A DNA stretch of 64,000 bases from Candidatus Mailhella excrementigallinarum (GTDB taxonomy: Bacteria > Desulfobacterota > Desulfovibrionia > Desulfovibrionales > Desulfovibrionaceae), in the NCBI GenBank assembly GCA_944324075.1, contig CALUUZ010000006.1:62001-126000 (forward strand), read 5' to 3'. The position numbers and the translations under genes are program-made. This document shows positions 43,403 to 53,023 of the stretch, in pieces (within the stretch, counting starts at the first letter, position 1; each line of letters begins with the position of its first letter). A model generated the notes under the pieces. That model was given only the letters and a program-made list of their open reading frames with translations, did no database searches and was not told the origin of the DNA.

Positions 43403-44836
43403 ATGAAGATAGCCAGAATCATGAATATCTCCAATATGTTTATGTTTTGCTTCATTGCCGTCTTCTGCCTTATCATGCATCAGTTGTACGCTGCTGTTCA
43501 TGACTATATGGAAATGGAAAACAAAAAATACACCTCACTGGAACTGGCTGCTGAGCTGCGGAATTCCTCAAGACTTCTGACGGAAAATTTCAGACTCTAT
43601 ATTATGACGGAAGACCCTGAATATGAAAGAAAGTACTGGAAAATAGTCGAAGAGCGTTCCGGGATAACACCTCGTTCACATGATAAAAAGGTAGCTCCGG
43701 GAGAAACCGTAAAATTGAACGATCTTCTACAGGAAAATATTTTCTTTCATGATCATATCCCTACAATAAAAAAAGCAAATATGCTGTCTGACGATCTTAT
43801 CCACTTTGAAGCAAGCACCATGAATATGGTAACAGGAAGCATACATGCAGAGCCAGATATAATCAAAGCCAAAGAATTGGCATACAGTGCATACTATATA
43901 TCAAAAACACATGAAATAATGAATCTTCTTGATATTTTTTATGATGATATAAATGATACATCAAAAATTATTACAGAAAAATTCAAAACAAAAATATCAA
44001 ACTACCTTGTAATGTCTGTTATCATATTTATCATGTTTGCCGTCATAACTCTACTTTTACGCATATACACATATATCTACATTTACTCTCCAATAAACAG
44101 AATAACACAGTTTGCAAACACTATTGTCAACGGTAACACCACACAAAGAATAAAAACAAATGTAAACAATGAAATAGGAAAACTCTGTTTTACATTAAAT
44201 TTAATGCTGGACAAGCTTCAAGATGAAATACTGACGAGCGGCACAGATCCTCTGACCCATCTCTGCAACAGAAGATTCTTTGAAAAGAAACTGGATGAAT
44301 TAAAAATGCTGACCCAGTACAGGTCACAGGCGCTTTCCATCCTTATACTGGACATCGATTTTTTCAAACGCGTGAACGATCGCTTCGGTCATCTCTGCGG
44401 CGATGACGTTCTGCGGTGTTTTGCCGAAAATATGCGGAAATGCTGTCGAAAGGAAGATATCGTCGCGCGTCTTGGCGGAGAGGAATTTGCCATACTCCTT
44501 CCCATGCCGGCTTCCGAGGCCGCCATACTTGCGGAACGCATCCGTGACACCATGGAAAAGGCAGGCATCCTTCCCGACGGGACCTCCGTGACATGCAGCA
44601 TCGGCATCACGCAATATGCACCCGGGGAAAAGACGGAAGAATTTCTCGAACGCGCGGATCAGGCTCTCTACCGGGCAAAGGAGGAAGGGAGAAACAGGGT
44701 GCGTATTCTGGAAAAAGCATCCTTCTCCGCCCACGGCTCCGGGGTGAACGACGGAGAAGACGGCATGTCAGACATTCCGGACGCGGGAGGCGCCGCGGAA
44801 GGAACGTCCGCTCCCCGCCGGGGAGCTTCATCATGA
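43403..44836 (+). CDS. Membrane-bound diguanylate cyclase (GGDEF) with HAMP
   Basis: A 477-residue enzyme making cyclic di-GMP. Spans at 8-28 and 200-222 enclose a periplasmic sensor; a HAMP linker (about 226-275) leads to the GGDEF domain, where the active site reads LGGEEF (GGEEF 358-362) and ILDIDFFKRVND holds metal-binding Asp317. The inhibitory I-site RxxD is present (Arg349, Asp352), so product inhibition is likely. A 40-residue acidic, low-complexity tail follows. DNA up to about residue 275 is much more AT-rich than the rest, which suggests a transferred or unusual sensory module. Confidence 0.93.
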   Translation: MKIARIMNISNMFMFCFIAVFCLIMHQLYAAVHDYMEMENKKYTSLELAAELRNSSRLLTENFRLYIMTEDPEYERKYWKIVEERSGITPRSHDKKVAPGETVKLNDLLQENIFFHDHIPTIKKANMLSDDLIHFEASTMNMVTGSIHAEPDIIKAKELAYSAYYISKTHEIMNLLDIFYDDINDTSKIITEKFKTKISNYLVMSVIIFIMFAVITLLLRIYTYIYIYSPINRITQFANTIVNGNTTQRIKTNVNNEIGKLCFTLNLMLDKLQDEILTSGTDPLTHLCNRRFFEKKLDELKMLTQYRSQALSILILDIDFFKRVNDRFGHLCGDDVLRCFAENMRKCCRKEDIVARLGGEEFAILLPMPASEAAILAERIRDTMEKAGILPDGTSVTCSIGITQYAPGEKTEEFLERADQALYRAKEEGRNRVRILEKASFSAHGSGVNDGEDGMSDIPDAGGAAEGTSAPRRGASS

Positions 44837-44846
44837 ACGGCGGAAT

Positions 44847-45150
44847 CGGTATATCGCGCAGGCAGGGGCGGACGGCATGAACGAAGTCCGGGCCATGTTT
44901 TCGGCATATGCCGCATGGCCCGGCGTCGAGCTTTCCTTTCAGCATTATGACAGGGAGCTTTCCTTCCTGCCCGGCCGCTGCGCCCCTCCTTCCGGCCGCT
45001 TTCTGCTCGCCCGGGCGGATGTTCGCCCGCCGGCCGCGCCTGTCTGCGCGGGCTTTCCGGAGCACGGGGCGAACCGAAACGGCTCCATGTGCGCGAGGCG
45101 TTCCGAAACAAGGCTGCTCCCGGCACGGGAACACTCAGGAAAACGGAAAC
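44847..45150 (+). pseudogene. GNAT acetyltransferase remnant (frameshifted)
   Basis: One frame gives MNEVRAMFSAYAAWPGVELS then FQHYDRELSFLPG and PPSGRFLLARAD, typical of the first half of GNAT N-acetyltransferases; the homology even runs upstream of the ATG (YIAQAGADGMNEVR) with no start. The next part of the family, SPAGRACLRGLSGARGEPKR then LHVREAFRNK, appears in another frame from about 45017. The acetyl-CoA-binding end is missing. This is a decayed gene between the cyclase and repeat A7. Confidence 0.65.
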
Positions 45151-45185
45151 GCGCCGTTTTCCCCGGCGCGTTTCCCTCCCTGGCA

Positions 45186-45409
45186 CAGAGCGTTTTGCGT
45201 TTGAACATATCTGCCGGCCAGATCCTGTGTTCCGGCTTGCAGGTTTCACGCTTCCACCGGAGCAGCCGCAAGTGAACTGCGGCGACACCGGAGAAGGGGA
45301 GTTGCGCGACGCCCCTGGCCGTCAGCGCGAAGCGCGTTACGGACAGGGAGAGCGGAGAGGAATCTCGCCCTGCCCGGCCCCGTGGAGCACTTCATGAGCG
45401 AAATGCTCC
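45186..45409 (-). repeat. Family A structured intergenic repeat, copy 7 (full length)
   Basis: Both ends are present and the terminal arms GAGCGTTTTGC and GCGAAATGCTC can pair. Hairpin 1 ends 9 bp past the stop of the Fe-S subunit gene. Confidence 0.85.
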
Positions 45410-45418
45410 GAAGCTGCG

Positions 45419-46717
45419 CTACAGGGCTTCCGCCAATATCTGAATGACGTGCTTCACCTGCATGTCGGGACGCGGTCCCCGGCGTACGCCGTCGCGCAGT
45501 TGCATGATGCAGCCGGGGCAGGCAGTGGCAATGCAGTCCGCGCCGCTGGCCGCGGCATCCTCGATCTTGCGGGTCTGAATCCGCTTGGACAAATCCATGT
45601 GCGTAAGGCAGTAGGTTCCTCCCAGTCCGCAGCATGCCTCGGGGTGCGCCATCTCCCGCACGGGGGAACGCGCGGCGGCGGCCAGCACGGCGCGCGGCTC
45701 CCTTGTCAGCTTCTGGGCCTTGCGCAGGTGGCAGGGATCATGCCAGGTCACAGCCAGGACCGGGCCTTCCCCCACAAGCGCGGCAATCCGCTCCACGCCC
45801 ACGCGCGCGGCAAGGTATTCCGTCACGTCCATCGTCCGCGCGGCAATGCCTTCCAGCAGCGGCCCCAGCTCGGGGTCATCCCCGAACAGCTCATGGTAGC
45901 CGTGGCGCAGCATATGCCCGCCGGAAGCGCATACCACGATGATCGGCTCCTCCGGCCCGGAGGCCGCCAGCGCCCTGACATTGCGCTCCGCCGCCTTGCG
46001 CACGGCTGCCCGATCCCCGCTGATCAGCATGGGCATGCCGCAGCAGCCCTGCTCCGAGGGAACCCGCACGGCAATTTCCAGCGCGTTGAATACCTTCACC
46101 ATGCTGTCGCCGATTTCCGTCATGGCGTAATTGGTCATGCACCCGGTAAAAAAGGTCACGGCCGGCCATTCCGCCTTTCCCGCGAACTTTACCCGCTTGC
46201 GGAAAGGCACGGCGGCAAGCCTGGGAATATACTGCCTTTCATCCACGGCAGGCATGGCGAAGCGCCGGTACAGCCCGCTGTCTCCCGGTACGCCCCTGAA
46301 CAGCAGGGGCTGGAACAGCGCGCCGACGCGGGCTTCCGCGCCCAGCGCGGCATTGCCCTGCGTCAGGGCGAAGCTGATGGCCTTCTTGATCGCGGGCAGC
46401 CCCAGCTCTTCGGCAAAAGCCTGCCGGGCCGCCATGATCACCCGGTCGGCGCGGGCCTCGCTGCCGCACTGGGCCGCACAGCCCGTACACAGCAGGCAGT
46501 TGTCCAGAGCCTCGCGCACATGTTCGGTGAACTCCAGCCGGCCCTCGGCCAGGGCTTCGGCAATCTGCATCTTGCCCCGCGCGGTATAGCGCTCGGCGGG
46601 AGTTTCCCTGAACACGGGACAGACCGTGCGGCACTCTCCGCAGCGGATGCACTTGTACAATTCTTCCTTCACAACCTTTTTCAGGTTGTCGAGGGCGGCT
46701 TTTTTCTCGTCGGTCAT
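45419..46717 (-). CDS. GlcF/lactate-dehydrogenase-type Fe-S subunit
   Basis: A 432-residue electron-transfer protein. Two ferredoxin-type [4Fe-4S] motifs lie at the N-terminus (Cys23-x2-Cys26-x2-Cys29-x3-Cys33; CLLCTGCAAQC at about 74). Two CCG domains follow (TGCMTNY...QGCCGMP and HDPCHLRK...EACCGLGG...ACPGC), as in GlcF and heterodisulfide reductase-like proteins. It starts 3 bp after the FAD subunit gene and would pass its electrons to quinone or another carrier. Last gene of the cluster, followed by repeat A7. Confidence 0.9.
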   Translation of the reverse strand: MTDEKKAALDNLKKVVKEELYKCIRCGECRTVCPVFRETPAERYTARGKMQIAEALAEGRLEFTEHVREALDNCLLCTGCAAQCGSEARADRVIMAARQAFAEELGLPAIKKAISFALTQGNAALGAEARVGALFQPLLFRGVPGDSGLYRRFAMPAVDERQYIPRLAAVPFRKRVKFAGKAEWPAVTFFTGCMTNYAMTEIGDSMVKVFNALEIAVRVPSEQGCCGMPMLISGDRAAVRKAAERNVRALAASGPEEPIIVVCASGGHMLRHGYHELFGDDPELGPLLEGIAARTMDVTEYLAARVGVERIAALVGEGPVLAVTWHDPCHLRKAQKLTREPRAVLAAAARSPVREMAHPEACCGLGGTYCLTHMDLSKRIQTRKIEDAAASGADCIATACPGCIMQLRDGVRRGPRPDMQVKHVIQILAEAL

Positions 46718-46720
46718 GGC

Positions 46721-48097
46721 CTACTCCTTGGGCATGACTTTGCCGGGGTTCAGAATACCCTTGGGGTCGAGCAGCTTCTTGAAGCTGCGCATCATCCTCA
46801 GCGTAGGCTCGTCAATGTTCCAGTGCAGATTGTGCACCTTGACGCAGCCGATGCCGTGTTCGGCGGCGATGCGGCCCTCCAGCGATACGGCGGCCTGCAC
46901 GACCTCATCCTTCGCCTCCATGGGGAAGGGACGCCCGTCCTTTCCTGTGGTCATGCCAACATGAATATTGCCATCCCCGTAGTGGCCGAAGTTGTAAATG
47001 ATGATCTTGTGCCGCTCCGCGATTTCGTCCAGCTTGCGGATCATCTGCGGGATGCGGGAAATCGGCACGGAAATGTCGTCATCCTCCCACTGGTCGGAAA
47101 TTTCGCACACGGCAAAGGACAAAGCCCGCCGGGCCTTCCACAGCTCCTCGCGTTCTTCGTCACTGCGTGCCTTGCGGAAGGTGATCACCCCGCACTTTCC
47201 GCAGGCATCCTCAATATGTTTCACGTCGCCGTCCAGTGCGATATCCGGCCCGTCCACCTCAATCAGCAGCAGCGCGCCCTCTTCCGGCTTCGCGCCGAAA
47301 TGAATGGCCCGTTCCACCACCTCCACGGAAATGCGGTCAAGAAACTCCAGCGTGGAAGGACGCACTCCGGTGGCGAAAATCGCCTTCACCGCCTCGGCGG
47401 CATCTTCCAGCGTGCGGAAGGTCGCGGTCATGGTGCGCACGGCCTCGGGCTTGGGCACCACCCTGATCACCGCCTTGGTGATCACGCCCAGCGTGCCTTC
47501 GGACCCGACGAACAGTTCGGTCAGATTATACCCCACCACGTCCTTGATGCACTTGGAGCCTGTGCGCACAACCTCGCCCGTGGGCAGCACCACTTCCAGC
47601 CCCATGACATAGTTTTTGGTCACGCCGTACTTGACGGCGCGCAGGCCGCCGGAATTTTCCGCAATATTCCCGCCGATGGTGGAAAACGCCGTGGACGCGG
47701 GATCGGGCGGGTACATCAGGCCGAGCTTGTCCACCGTTTCCTGGAGTTCCCTGGTGATGACGCCCGGCTCCACAATCACAAGGAAGTTGTCACGGTCGAT
47801 TTCCAGAATCCTGTTGAAGCGATCCATGGCCAGAATCATGCCGCCGCACACGGGCACCACCCCGCCCGTATAGCCGCTGGCCCCGCCCCGGGGCACTACG
47901 GGAACTTCATATTCGTTGGCCAGTTTCAGAATGGCCGCAACTTCCTCCGTGGTTTCGGGCGACACCACGCCCTCGGGCATGGCCCGCTTTTCCGCATTGG
48001 CGTCATAGGAGTAGATGATCAGATCCTCAGGGGCGAAGGAACAGCGATCCTTGCCGACGAGAGCCTCAATCCTGTCCTTGAATTCCTGTTTCAACAT
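46721..48097 (-). CDS. FAD-linked 2-hydroxyacid dehydrogenase (GlcD/D-lactate type)
   Basis: A 458-residue flavoprotein oxidising a 2-hydroxyacid (D-lactate, glycolate or a relative) to the 2-oxoacid. The PCMH FAD-binding domain has VVPRGGASGYTGGVVPVCGG and PDPASTAFSTIGGNIAENSG; the C-terminal FAD-oxidase cap has FGHYGDGNIHVGM and AEHGIGCVK. It lies 57 bp downstream of the SSS carrier gene and 3 bp before its Fe-S partner. The context makes it the first catabolic step of the cluster. Substrate specificity is not readable. Confidence 0.92.
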   Translation of the reverse strand: MLKQEFKDRIEALVGKDRCSFAPEDLIIYSYDANAEKRAMPEGVVSPETTEEVAAILKLANEYEVPVVPRGGASGYTGGVVPVCGGMILAMDRFNRILEIDRDNFLVIVEPGVITRELQETVDKLGLMYPPDPASTAFSTIGGNIAENSGGLRAVKYGVTKNYVMGLEVVLPTGEVVRTGSKCIKDVVGYNLTELFVGSEGTLGVITKAVIRVVPKPEAVRTMTATFRTLEDAAEAVKAIFATGVRPSTLEFLDRISVEVVERAIHFGAKPEEGALLLIEVDGPDIALDGDVKHIEDACGKCGVITFRKARSDEEREELWKARRALSFAVCEISDQWEDDDISVPISRIPQMIRKLDEIAERHKIIIYNFGHYGDGNIHVGMTTGKDGRPFPMEAKDEVVQAAVSLEGRIAAEHGIGCVKVHNLHWNIDEPTLRMMRSFKKLLDPKGILNPGKVMPKE

Positions 48098-48154
48098 GTG
48101 GGCAACCTCTCCATTCGCGGTTGATTGGGGTAGTATTTGAAACTTCCGGATGAC

Positions 48155-49567
48155 TCACCGGCGTCCGCCGTCTTTCCCGCCGCGCAGACTCAGGGAGAAA
48201 AACAGCGCGGCGGAGAGTGCCAGCCCCGGCCATACCGGATCAACGTCAAACAGGGCTGCTCCGGGCAGACATTCCCTGCCTGCATACCAGACCAGCACGG
48301 TGGCCAGCGAGAGGGCGATGCTCCAGAAGGCGGCGCGCTCGGTTCCCCTCCTCCAGAAATACGCGCCCAGTGTGGGCAGGAAGAGACTGGCGGAGTTGAT
48401 GGTAAAGGCCATGAACAGCAGCCCGATGATGTCCCGGACATACCATGCCAGCAGGGCGCTGACCGCGCCGACCAGCACGGAGCCTGCGACGCTGAGTCCC
48501 ACAACCCGGCGATCCGGCGCGCCGGGGTTGATGAAGCGCTGATAAATGTCACGCGTGATGTTGGCCGAGGCCGCCAGAATGCAGGAACAGGCCGTGGACA
48601 TGATCGCCGCAAGCAGTACCACCAGCATCAGCCCCTTCACGCCGGAAGGGAACAGCCTCATGATGATGGTGATGAAGGCGTTTGCCCCGTCTCCGAGTTC
48701 GGGGAACAGCAGGCGGGCGCCCAGTCCCATCACGCACACGGAAACGCCGATGCTCACGATGAGCAGCGCCGCCAGCATGGTTCCGACAGTGGCCGCGCGC
48801 CGGGATTTCGCGGAAAAACAGCGGATATAGCTGTCGCTGGAAGTGTAAAAGGTCATGATCACGCTGAGGAACATGCCCACCAGCGACCAGCCGCTCACCC
48901 CGCCGAAACTCGTGAATCCGGCGGGCAGTTCGGCGGCGGCGTGTCCGGCCTCGCCCACGGCCCACAGGGTCAGCGGCATGCCCACCAGCCCCGTGCCGAT
49001 GAAAATCAGCGCGGCCTGAAAACGGCAGGTCTCGTCCATGGCCAGAAAGCCGCCCGCCGCCGTATACAGCACGGTAACCGCCGTGGATACGACGAAGGAA
49101 AGGCCCAGCGACCAGCCAGTCAGTTGGTTCATGATGAGGGCCGTGGCCAGGAGCTGGCTTGAGGTGTAACCGATATTGGCGCAGAAGGCCGTCACCGTGC
49201 TGACAACCCGACAGCGCGATCCGTAGTGCTTTTCAATGAAATCGGGATAGGTGATATGCCCGTGCGCGTCGCCCGCCTCCTTGATCTTTCCGGTGAAGGT
49301 CAGCGCGAAGAGCACGCAGCCGAAAGCGATGGCGCAGGGATAGAGCAGAGAGCGCAGCCCCATCTCATACGCCTGTTCGGCCGTGCCGAGAATGGTCGCT
49401 CCTCCCACCCACGACGCCATCCACAGCGTCATGATGGCAAGAGTGCCCGTGCGCCTGCCGCCGACAAAATACTGGGTCATGTCCTTCTGTCTGCGGCTCG
49501 CGCGCCAGCCTATCCCGACAAGTATGCCGAAATATGCCAGCAGCACAGCATAATCCCATATATCCAT
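48155..49567 (-). CDS. Sodium:solute symporter (SSS family)
   Basis: A 470-residue carrier with about 12-13 spans. N-terminal features are IGWRASRRQKDMTQYFVGGR and WMASWVGGATILGTAE, in the PutP/PanF style; LLAAIMSTACSCILAASANI is the sodium-site region of helix 8 with the conserved Ser/Thr cluster. ATG 49567 has GAGGGGG five bases upstream; a GTG lies one codon earlier. It sits between the MFS gene and the FAD dehydrogenase, so it probably imports the substrate. Confidence 0.92.
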   Translation of the reverse strand: MDIWDYAVLLAYFGILVGIGWRASRRQKDMTQYFVGGRRTGTLAIMTLWMASWVGGATILGTAEQAYEMGLRSLLYPCAIAFGCVLFALTFTGKIKEAGDAHGHITYPDFIEKHYGSRCRVVSTVTAFCANIGYTSSQLLATALIMNQLTGWSLGLSFVVSTAVTVLYTAAGGFLAMDETCRFQAALIFIGTGLVGMPLTLWAVGEAGHAAAELPAGFTSFGGVSGWSLVGMFLSVIMTFYTSSDSYIRCFSAKSRRAATVGTMLAALLIVSIGVSVCVMGLGARLLFPELGDGANAFITIIMRLFPSGVKGLMLVVLLAAIMSTACSCILAASANITRDIYQRFINPGAPDRRVVGLSVAGSVLVGAVSALLAWYVRDIIGLLFMAFTINSASLFLPTLGAYFWRRGTERAAFWSIALSLATVLVWYAGRECLPGAALFDVDPVWPGLALSAALFFSLSLRGGKDGGRR

Positions 49568-49622
49568 CACGTCCCCCTCAGTACGTCCCGCCGCGCGGCC
49601 GCGCGGCGGGAAATTGTCCGGA

Positions 49623-50870
49623 TCAGACTGCCGGCGCTTCCACGGCGCGGCGCGCCATGCCCCGGCGGCGGATCAGCACGGCCATGAGAATGCCGACGAC
49701 GCCGGATGCGGCGAGGAAGGCGAAGATGTACAGGTAACCGTCGTTCTTGTAGACGTCGAGCCAGCGCCCGAACAGAGGATTATAAATCATGTCCGGCAGA
49801 TATCCGAGCATGGAGGCGATGGCCACGGTGGTTCCGGTGAGCTTGCGCGGCACGCCCGCTTCCTCGATGCAGGAATACAGAATGGAATACGCGGTGAAGG
49901 TCACGGCCGCCAGGAGGAGCTGGAGGCCGATGACCACCACGGCGCTGGTGCCCACGGGAATGAGCATGAAGCCCACCAGCAGGGCGGCCATGGCCGTAAA
50001 GCAGTAGATAAGCACCAGCGCGGGCGACTTCACCCTGTCCGCCAGAATGCCGCCCAGGGGGCCGCAGGTAAGGCGCAGCAGGTGGGTGCGCACGATGGCC
50101 AGCACGCCGGAGAAAGCCATGGTCACGCCGATGACATTGGTCATGTAGGGGTTGAAGTACGAGGTGCTGGTATAAATGCCGTGTCCGCAGAAGATGAGCA
50201 GGGAAATGACCCAGGTCATGGGCTCCCTGAGCACCTTGAGAATATCGCGGGTCTGGAACTTGTCGTCTTCGGACTGGGCCTCGCCCTCGTCGGATTCCGC
50301 ATAGAAGAAGAGGACGATGATGGAAGATATCACGCAGGCCGCTCCCTGCACATAGATGACTCCCTTGAGTCCGGCCACCTGATCAGCGGCGTACAAGCCG
50401 TACACCAGCAGGCCGAGACCGGACACGGCGGCGGAGAACAGCCCCACGCCGGAGCTGAAGAAACCGTACAGCCTGCCCTGCTCCTTGGCGCTGCCGAGCA
50501 GACGGATGGCCTTGATCACACCGGACCAGAACGCGAAGGCTGTGGTGAAGGCCAGCAGAACCCATACGATCATGGCGGTGTTGTAGGTCATGTGCATGGC
50601 AAAGACGAAGTTCAGCACGCCGGTGCCGAACAGCGAAAGCACAATGACCCATTTTGCGCTGTATTTGTCCGCGACCCAGCCGCCGGGAATATACAGACAC
50701 AGATTCATGACCGTGTAGATCGTCAGCAGCAGGCCCGCCTGCTCGTTGGTGCAGTTCACGCCGGCCAGCAGCTGATCGTAGAACACATACTTGATGTACG
50801 GGAGCATGTAGCTGGCCGCGTAGCCCAGCGACAGGGCGAACACCACGAAATACTTTCTGAAAACGCTCAT
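49623..50870 (-). CDS. MFS transporter (GlpT/UhpT-like organic anion type)
   Basis: A 415-residue, twelve-span carrier. GGWVADKYSAKWVIVLSL is the loop 2-3 motif and GGILADRVKSPALVL its repeat in loop 8-9. The central loop is charged and acidic (ESDEGEAQSEDDKFQTRD). It follows the acyl-CoA synthetase gene, and together with the SSS carrier gives the cluster two uptake or efflux systems. Substrate unknown. Confidence 0.9.
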   Translation of the reverse strand: MSVFRKYFVVFALSLGYAASYMLPYIKYVFYDQLLAGVNCTNEQAGLLLTIYTVMNLCLYIPGGWVADKYSAKWVIVLSLFGTGVLNFVFAMHMTYNTAMIVWVLLAFTTAFAFWSGVIKAIRLLGSAKEQGRLYGFFSSGVGLFSAAVSGLGLLVYGLYAADQVAGLKGVIYVQGAACVISSIIVLFFYAESDEGEAQSEDDKFQTRDILKVLREPMTWVISLLIFCGHGIYTSTSYFNPYMTNVIGVTMAFSGVLAIVRTHLLRLTCGPLGGILADRVKSPALVLIYCFTAMAALLVGFMLIPVGTSAVVVIGLQLLLAAVTFTAYSILYSCIEEAGVPRKLTGTTVAIASMLGYLPDMIYNPLFGRWLDVYKNDGYLYIFAFLAASGVVGILMAVLIRRRGMARRAVEAPAV

Positions 50871-50920
50871 TCCTGCCTTCCTTGAAGCTCGGCAGCCGCC
50901 GCAGGCGGCTGCCGGAAGAG

Positions 50921-53014
50921 TTATTCCCGCACCACGGCCAGGGCATCGGCGGCGCAGACTCCCTGACCCCGCTCGTAGACAAACACGGGGTTGATATCGA
51001 GTTCCGCGAGCGTATCGCGCTTGTCGGAGGCCAGACGGGCCACATTGGCGATCATGTCCGCAAGGGCCTCCAGATCCAGCGGCGCCTTGCCGCGATAGCC
51101 CCGGAACAGGGGAATGGCCTTGAGGCTTTCCAGCATGCGCCCGGCCTCGCTCCGGTCAAAGGGCGCAGGCAGCAGCGCGGTGTCGCGGAAAATTTCCACG
51201 AACACGCCGCCCAGCCCCACCAGCACGGCAGGGCCGAACTGCGGGTCGTTGTTCACGCCGATGATCACTTCCAGGCCGGGCTTCAGCATCTTCTGCACAA
51301 AGACGCCGTCCACCCGCGCGGCGGGCGCGCGCTCCGCCGCGTTGTCCATGATCCGGGCAAAGGCGGTGCGCGCCTCGTCGGCGGACTTCAGGTTCAGCAT
51401 AACGCCGCCGATATCCGATTTGTGCGGAATATCCGCCGAGGCCACCTTCATGGCCACGGGGTAGCCCACACGATCGGCAATGGACGCGGCCTCGTCCGCG
51501 CTTGCGGCGATGCCGCCTTCCGGCGTGGGAATGCCGTATTCGCGCAGAATGGCCCCGCTGTCGTATTCGGAGAGGGTGCGCCGCTCCCCTCCGGGCGCGG
51601 ATGCGGGAATGGCCAGCTCCAGCGTATGTTCTTCCGGTCTGTAGCTGATGAATTCCTTCAGATAGCGCAGAGCGGCGAAACCGTAGACCGGAGGCGGCAG
51701 TACGGGCACGCCCGCGGCGGCCAGGCGATCAAGGTATTCAGGATTGCGCGAATTTTCCAGGAAGGGCAGCATGGCCACGGGCTTGGCGCCGCCTTCGGCC
51801 ATGACCTTTTCGATGCCTCTGGCCATATAGTGGATGCAGGGGTCGGCTATCTCGTACAGCAGCGTGTAGCCCACGATCACCATGCCGACGGAAGGGTCGT
51901 CCATAACCGTGCGCAGAACCCGGGCGTATACGTCCGCATCATAGGAAATGGTCGCGGTGGTATCCAGCGGATTGGCCGGGCTGGCGTAGGAAGGCAGCAG
52001 CGCGCGCAGCTTTTCCAGCGTTTCCGGCTGAAAGTCGGGATAGTCGATGCCTTCCATGTCGCCCATGTCCGCGCAGACGCCGGTTTCGCCCCCGGACAGG
52101 TTGATGGAGGCGAAACCGGGCCGCGTGGGGAGACAGGGAAGCGTGGCGAAAAGCTGCGTTGTGGCGAGCAGCTCCTCCACGTCCCTCACGCGGATGACGC
52201 CGAATTTCTTGAAAATGGCGTCATACATGCGATCCGCGCCGGAAAGCGAACCGGTATGGGAAGCCGCCACGCGGCTGCCCTTCTCGCTCCGGCCGGTCTT
52301 GAGCACAACCACGGGCTTGCGCTTCAACGCGGCGGCGCGCAGGCCCTCGGCAAATCGGGCGGGCTGAGTGACGCCTTCAAGATACAGGCCGATGACTCTG
52401 GTATGCTCGTCATCCACCAGATACTGAAGATAATCCTCCATGCTCACCACGGAACAGTTGCCAGCCGAAATGGAATAGGAAAAACGCATGGACGGGCTGT
52501 CCATCAGGGAAAGACAGAGTTGGCCGCTCTGGGAAATGATGCCCACGGCCCCGGTGCGATCGCGTTCCGCCGAAATGAAGGCAAAGGCGGACACCTTGTC
52601 CACATAATTCATGAAGCCCGCACAGTTCGGCCCCATCAGCGCCATGTCCAGCTCGGCGCACAGGGCGCGCAGCCTGCGATCCGCCTCTCTGCCCTCCTCG
52701 GTTCCCACCTCGGAGTATCCGCTGGCGTACACCACCGCGCCGCCCGCGCCCCGGGCCGCCGCCTGCCGCAGGATATCCTCCACGGTCTTCCGCGGCGTGC
52801 ATACCACCACCAGATCAATGTCTTCCGGCAGGGATTCCAGCGAGGGCCAGCACTTTTTGCCGAACACCGCGTCCCGCCCGGGATTGATGAAATAAACCCG
52901 ATCCTTGTCCGCATAGGACATGACATTGCGGCAGGTATCGCCGCCGAAACCCTCTTTCTCGCTTGCGCCGACAACGGCGATGACCCTGGGGGCCAGCAGT
53001 TTCTTCAGGTCCAT
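50921..53014 (-). CDS. ADP-forming acyl-CoA synthetase (fused alpha-beta)
   Basis: A 697-residue NDP-forming acyl-CoA ligase that converts acyl-CoA + ADP + phosphate to acid + ATP + CoA. The order is CoA-binding domain (VVGASEKEGFGGDTCRNVMS), ligase domains with phosphoryl-carrier His253 (ASHTGSLSGADRMYD), then the ATP-grasp subunit (SDIGGVMLNLKSADEA, NNDPQFGPAVLVGLGGVFVE, ELDINPVFVYE). Archaeal homologues conserve energy from acetyl-, isobutyryl- or arylacetyl-CoA. It comes 9 bp after the oxidoreductase gamma subunit gene, so it would use that enzyme's product. Confidence 0.92.
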   Translation of the reverse strand: MDLKKLLAPRVIAVVGASEKEGFGGDTCRNVMSYADKDRVYFINPGRDAVFGKKCWPSLESLPEDIDLVVVCTPRKTVEDILRQAAARGAGGAVVYASGYSEVGTEEGREADRRLRALCAELDMALMGPNCAGFMNYVDKVSAFAFISAERDRTGAVGIISQSGQLCLSLMDSPSMRFSYSISAGNCSVVSMEDYLQYLVDDEHTRVIGLYLEGVTQPARFAEGLRAAALKRKPVVVLKTGRSEKGSRVAASHTGSLSGADRMYDAIFKKFGVIRVRDVEELLATTQLFATLPCLPTRPGFASINLSGGETGVCADMGDMEGIDYPDFQPETLEKLRALLPSYASPANPLDTTATISYDADVYARVLRTVMDDPSVGMVIVGYTLLYEIADPCIHYMARGIEKVMAEGGAKPVAMLPFLENSRNPEYLDRLAAAGVPVLPPPVYGFAALRYLKEFISYRPEEHTLELAIPASAPGGERRTLSEYDSGAILREYGIPTPEGGIAASADEAASIADRVGYPVAMKVASADIPHKSDIGGVMLNLKSADEARTAFARIMDNAAERAPAARVDGVFVQKMLKPGLEVIIGVNNDPQFGPAVLVGLGGVFVEIFRDTALLPAPFDRSEAGRMLESLKAIPLFRGYRGKAPLDLEALADMIANVARLASDKRDTLAELDINPVFVYERGQGVCAADALAVVRE

Positions 53015-53023
53015 ACCCGGCTC

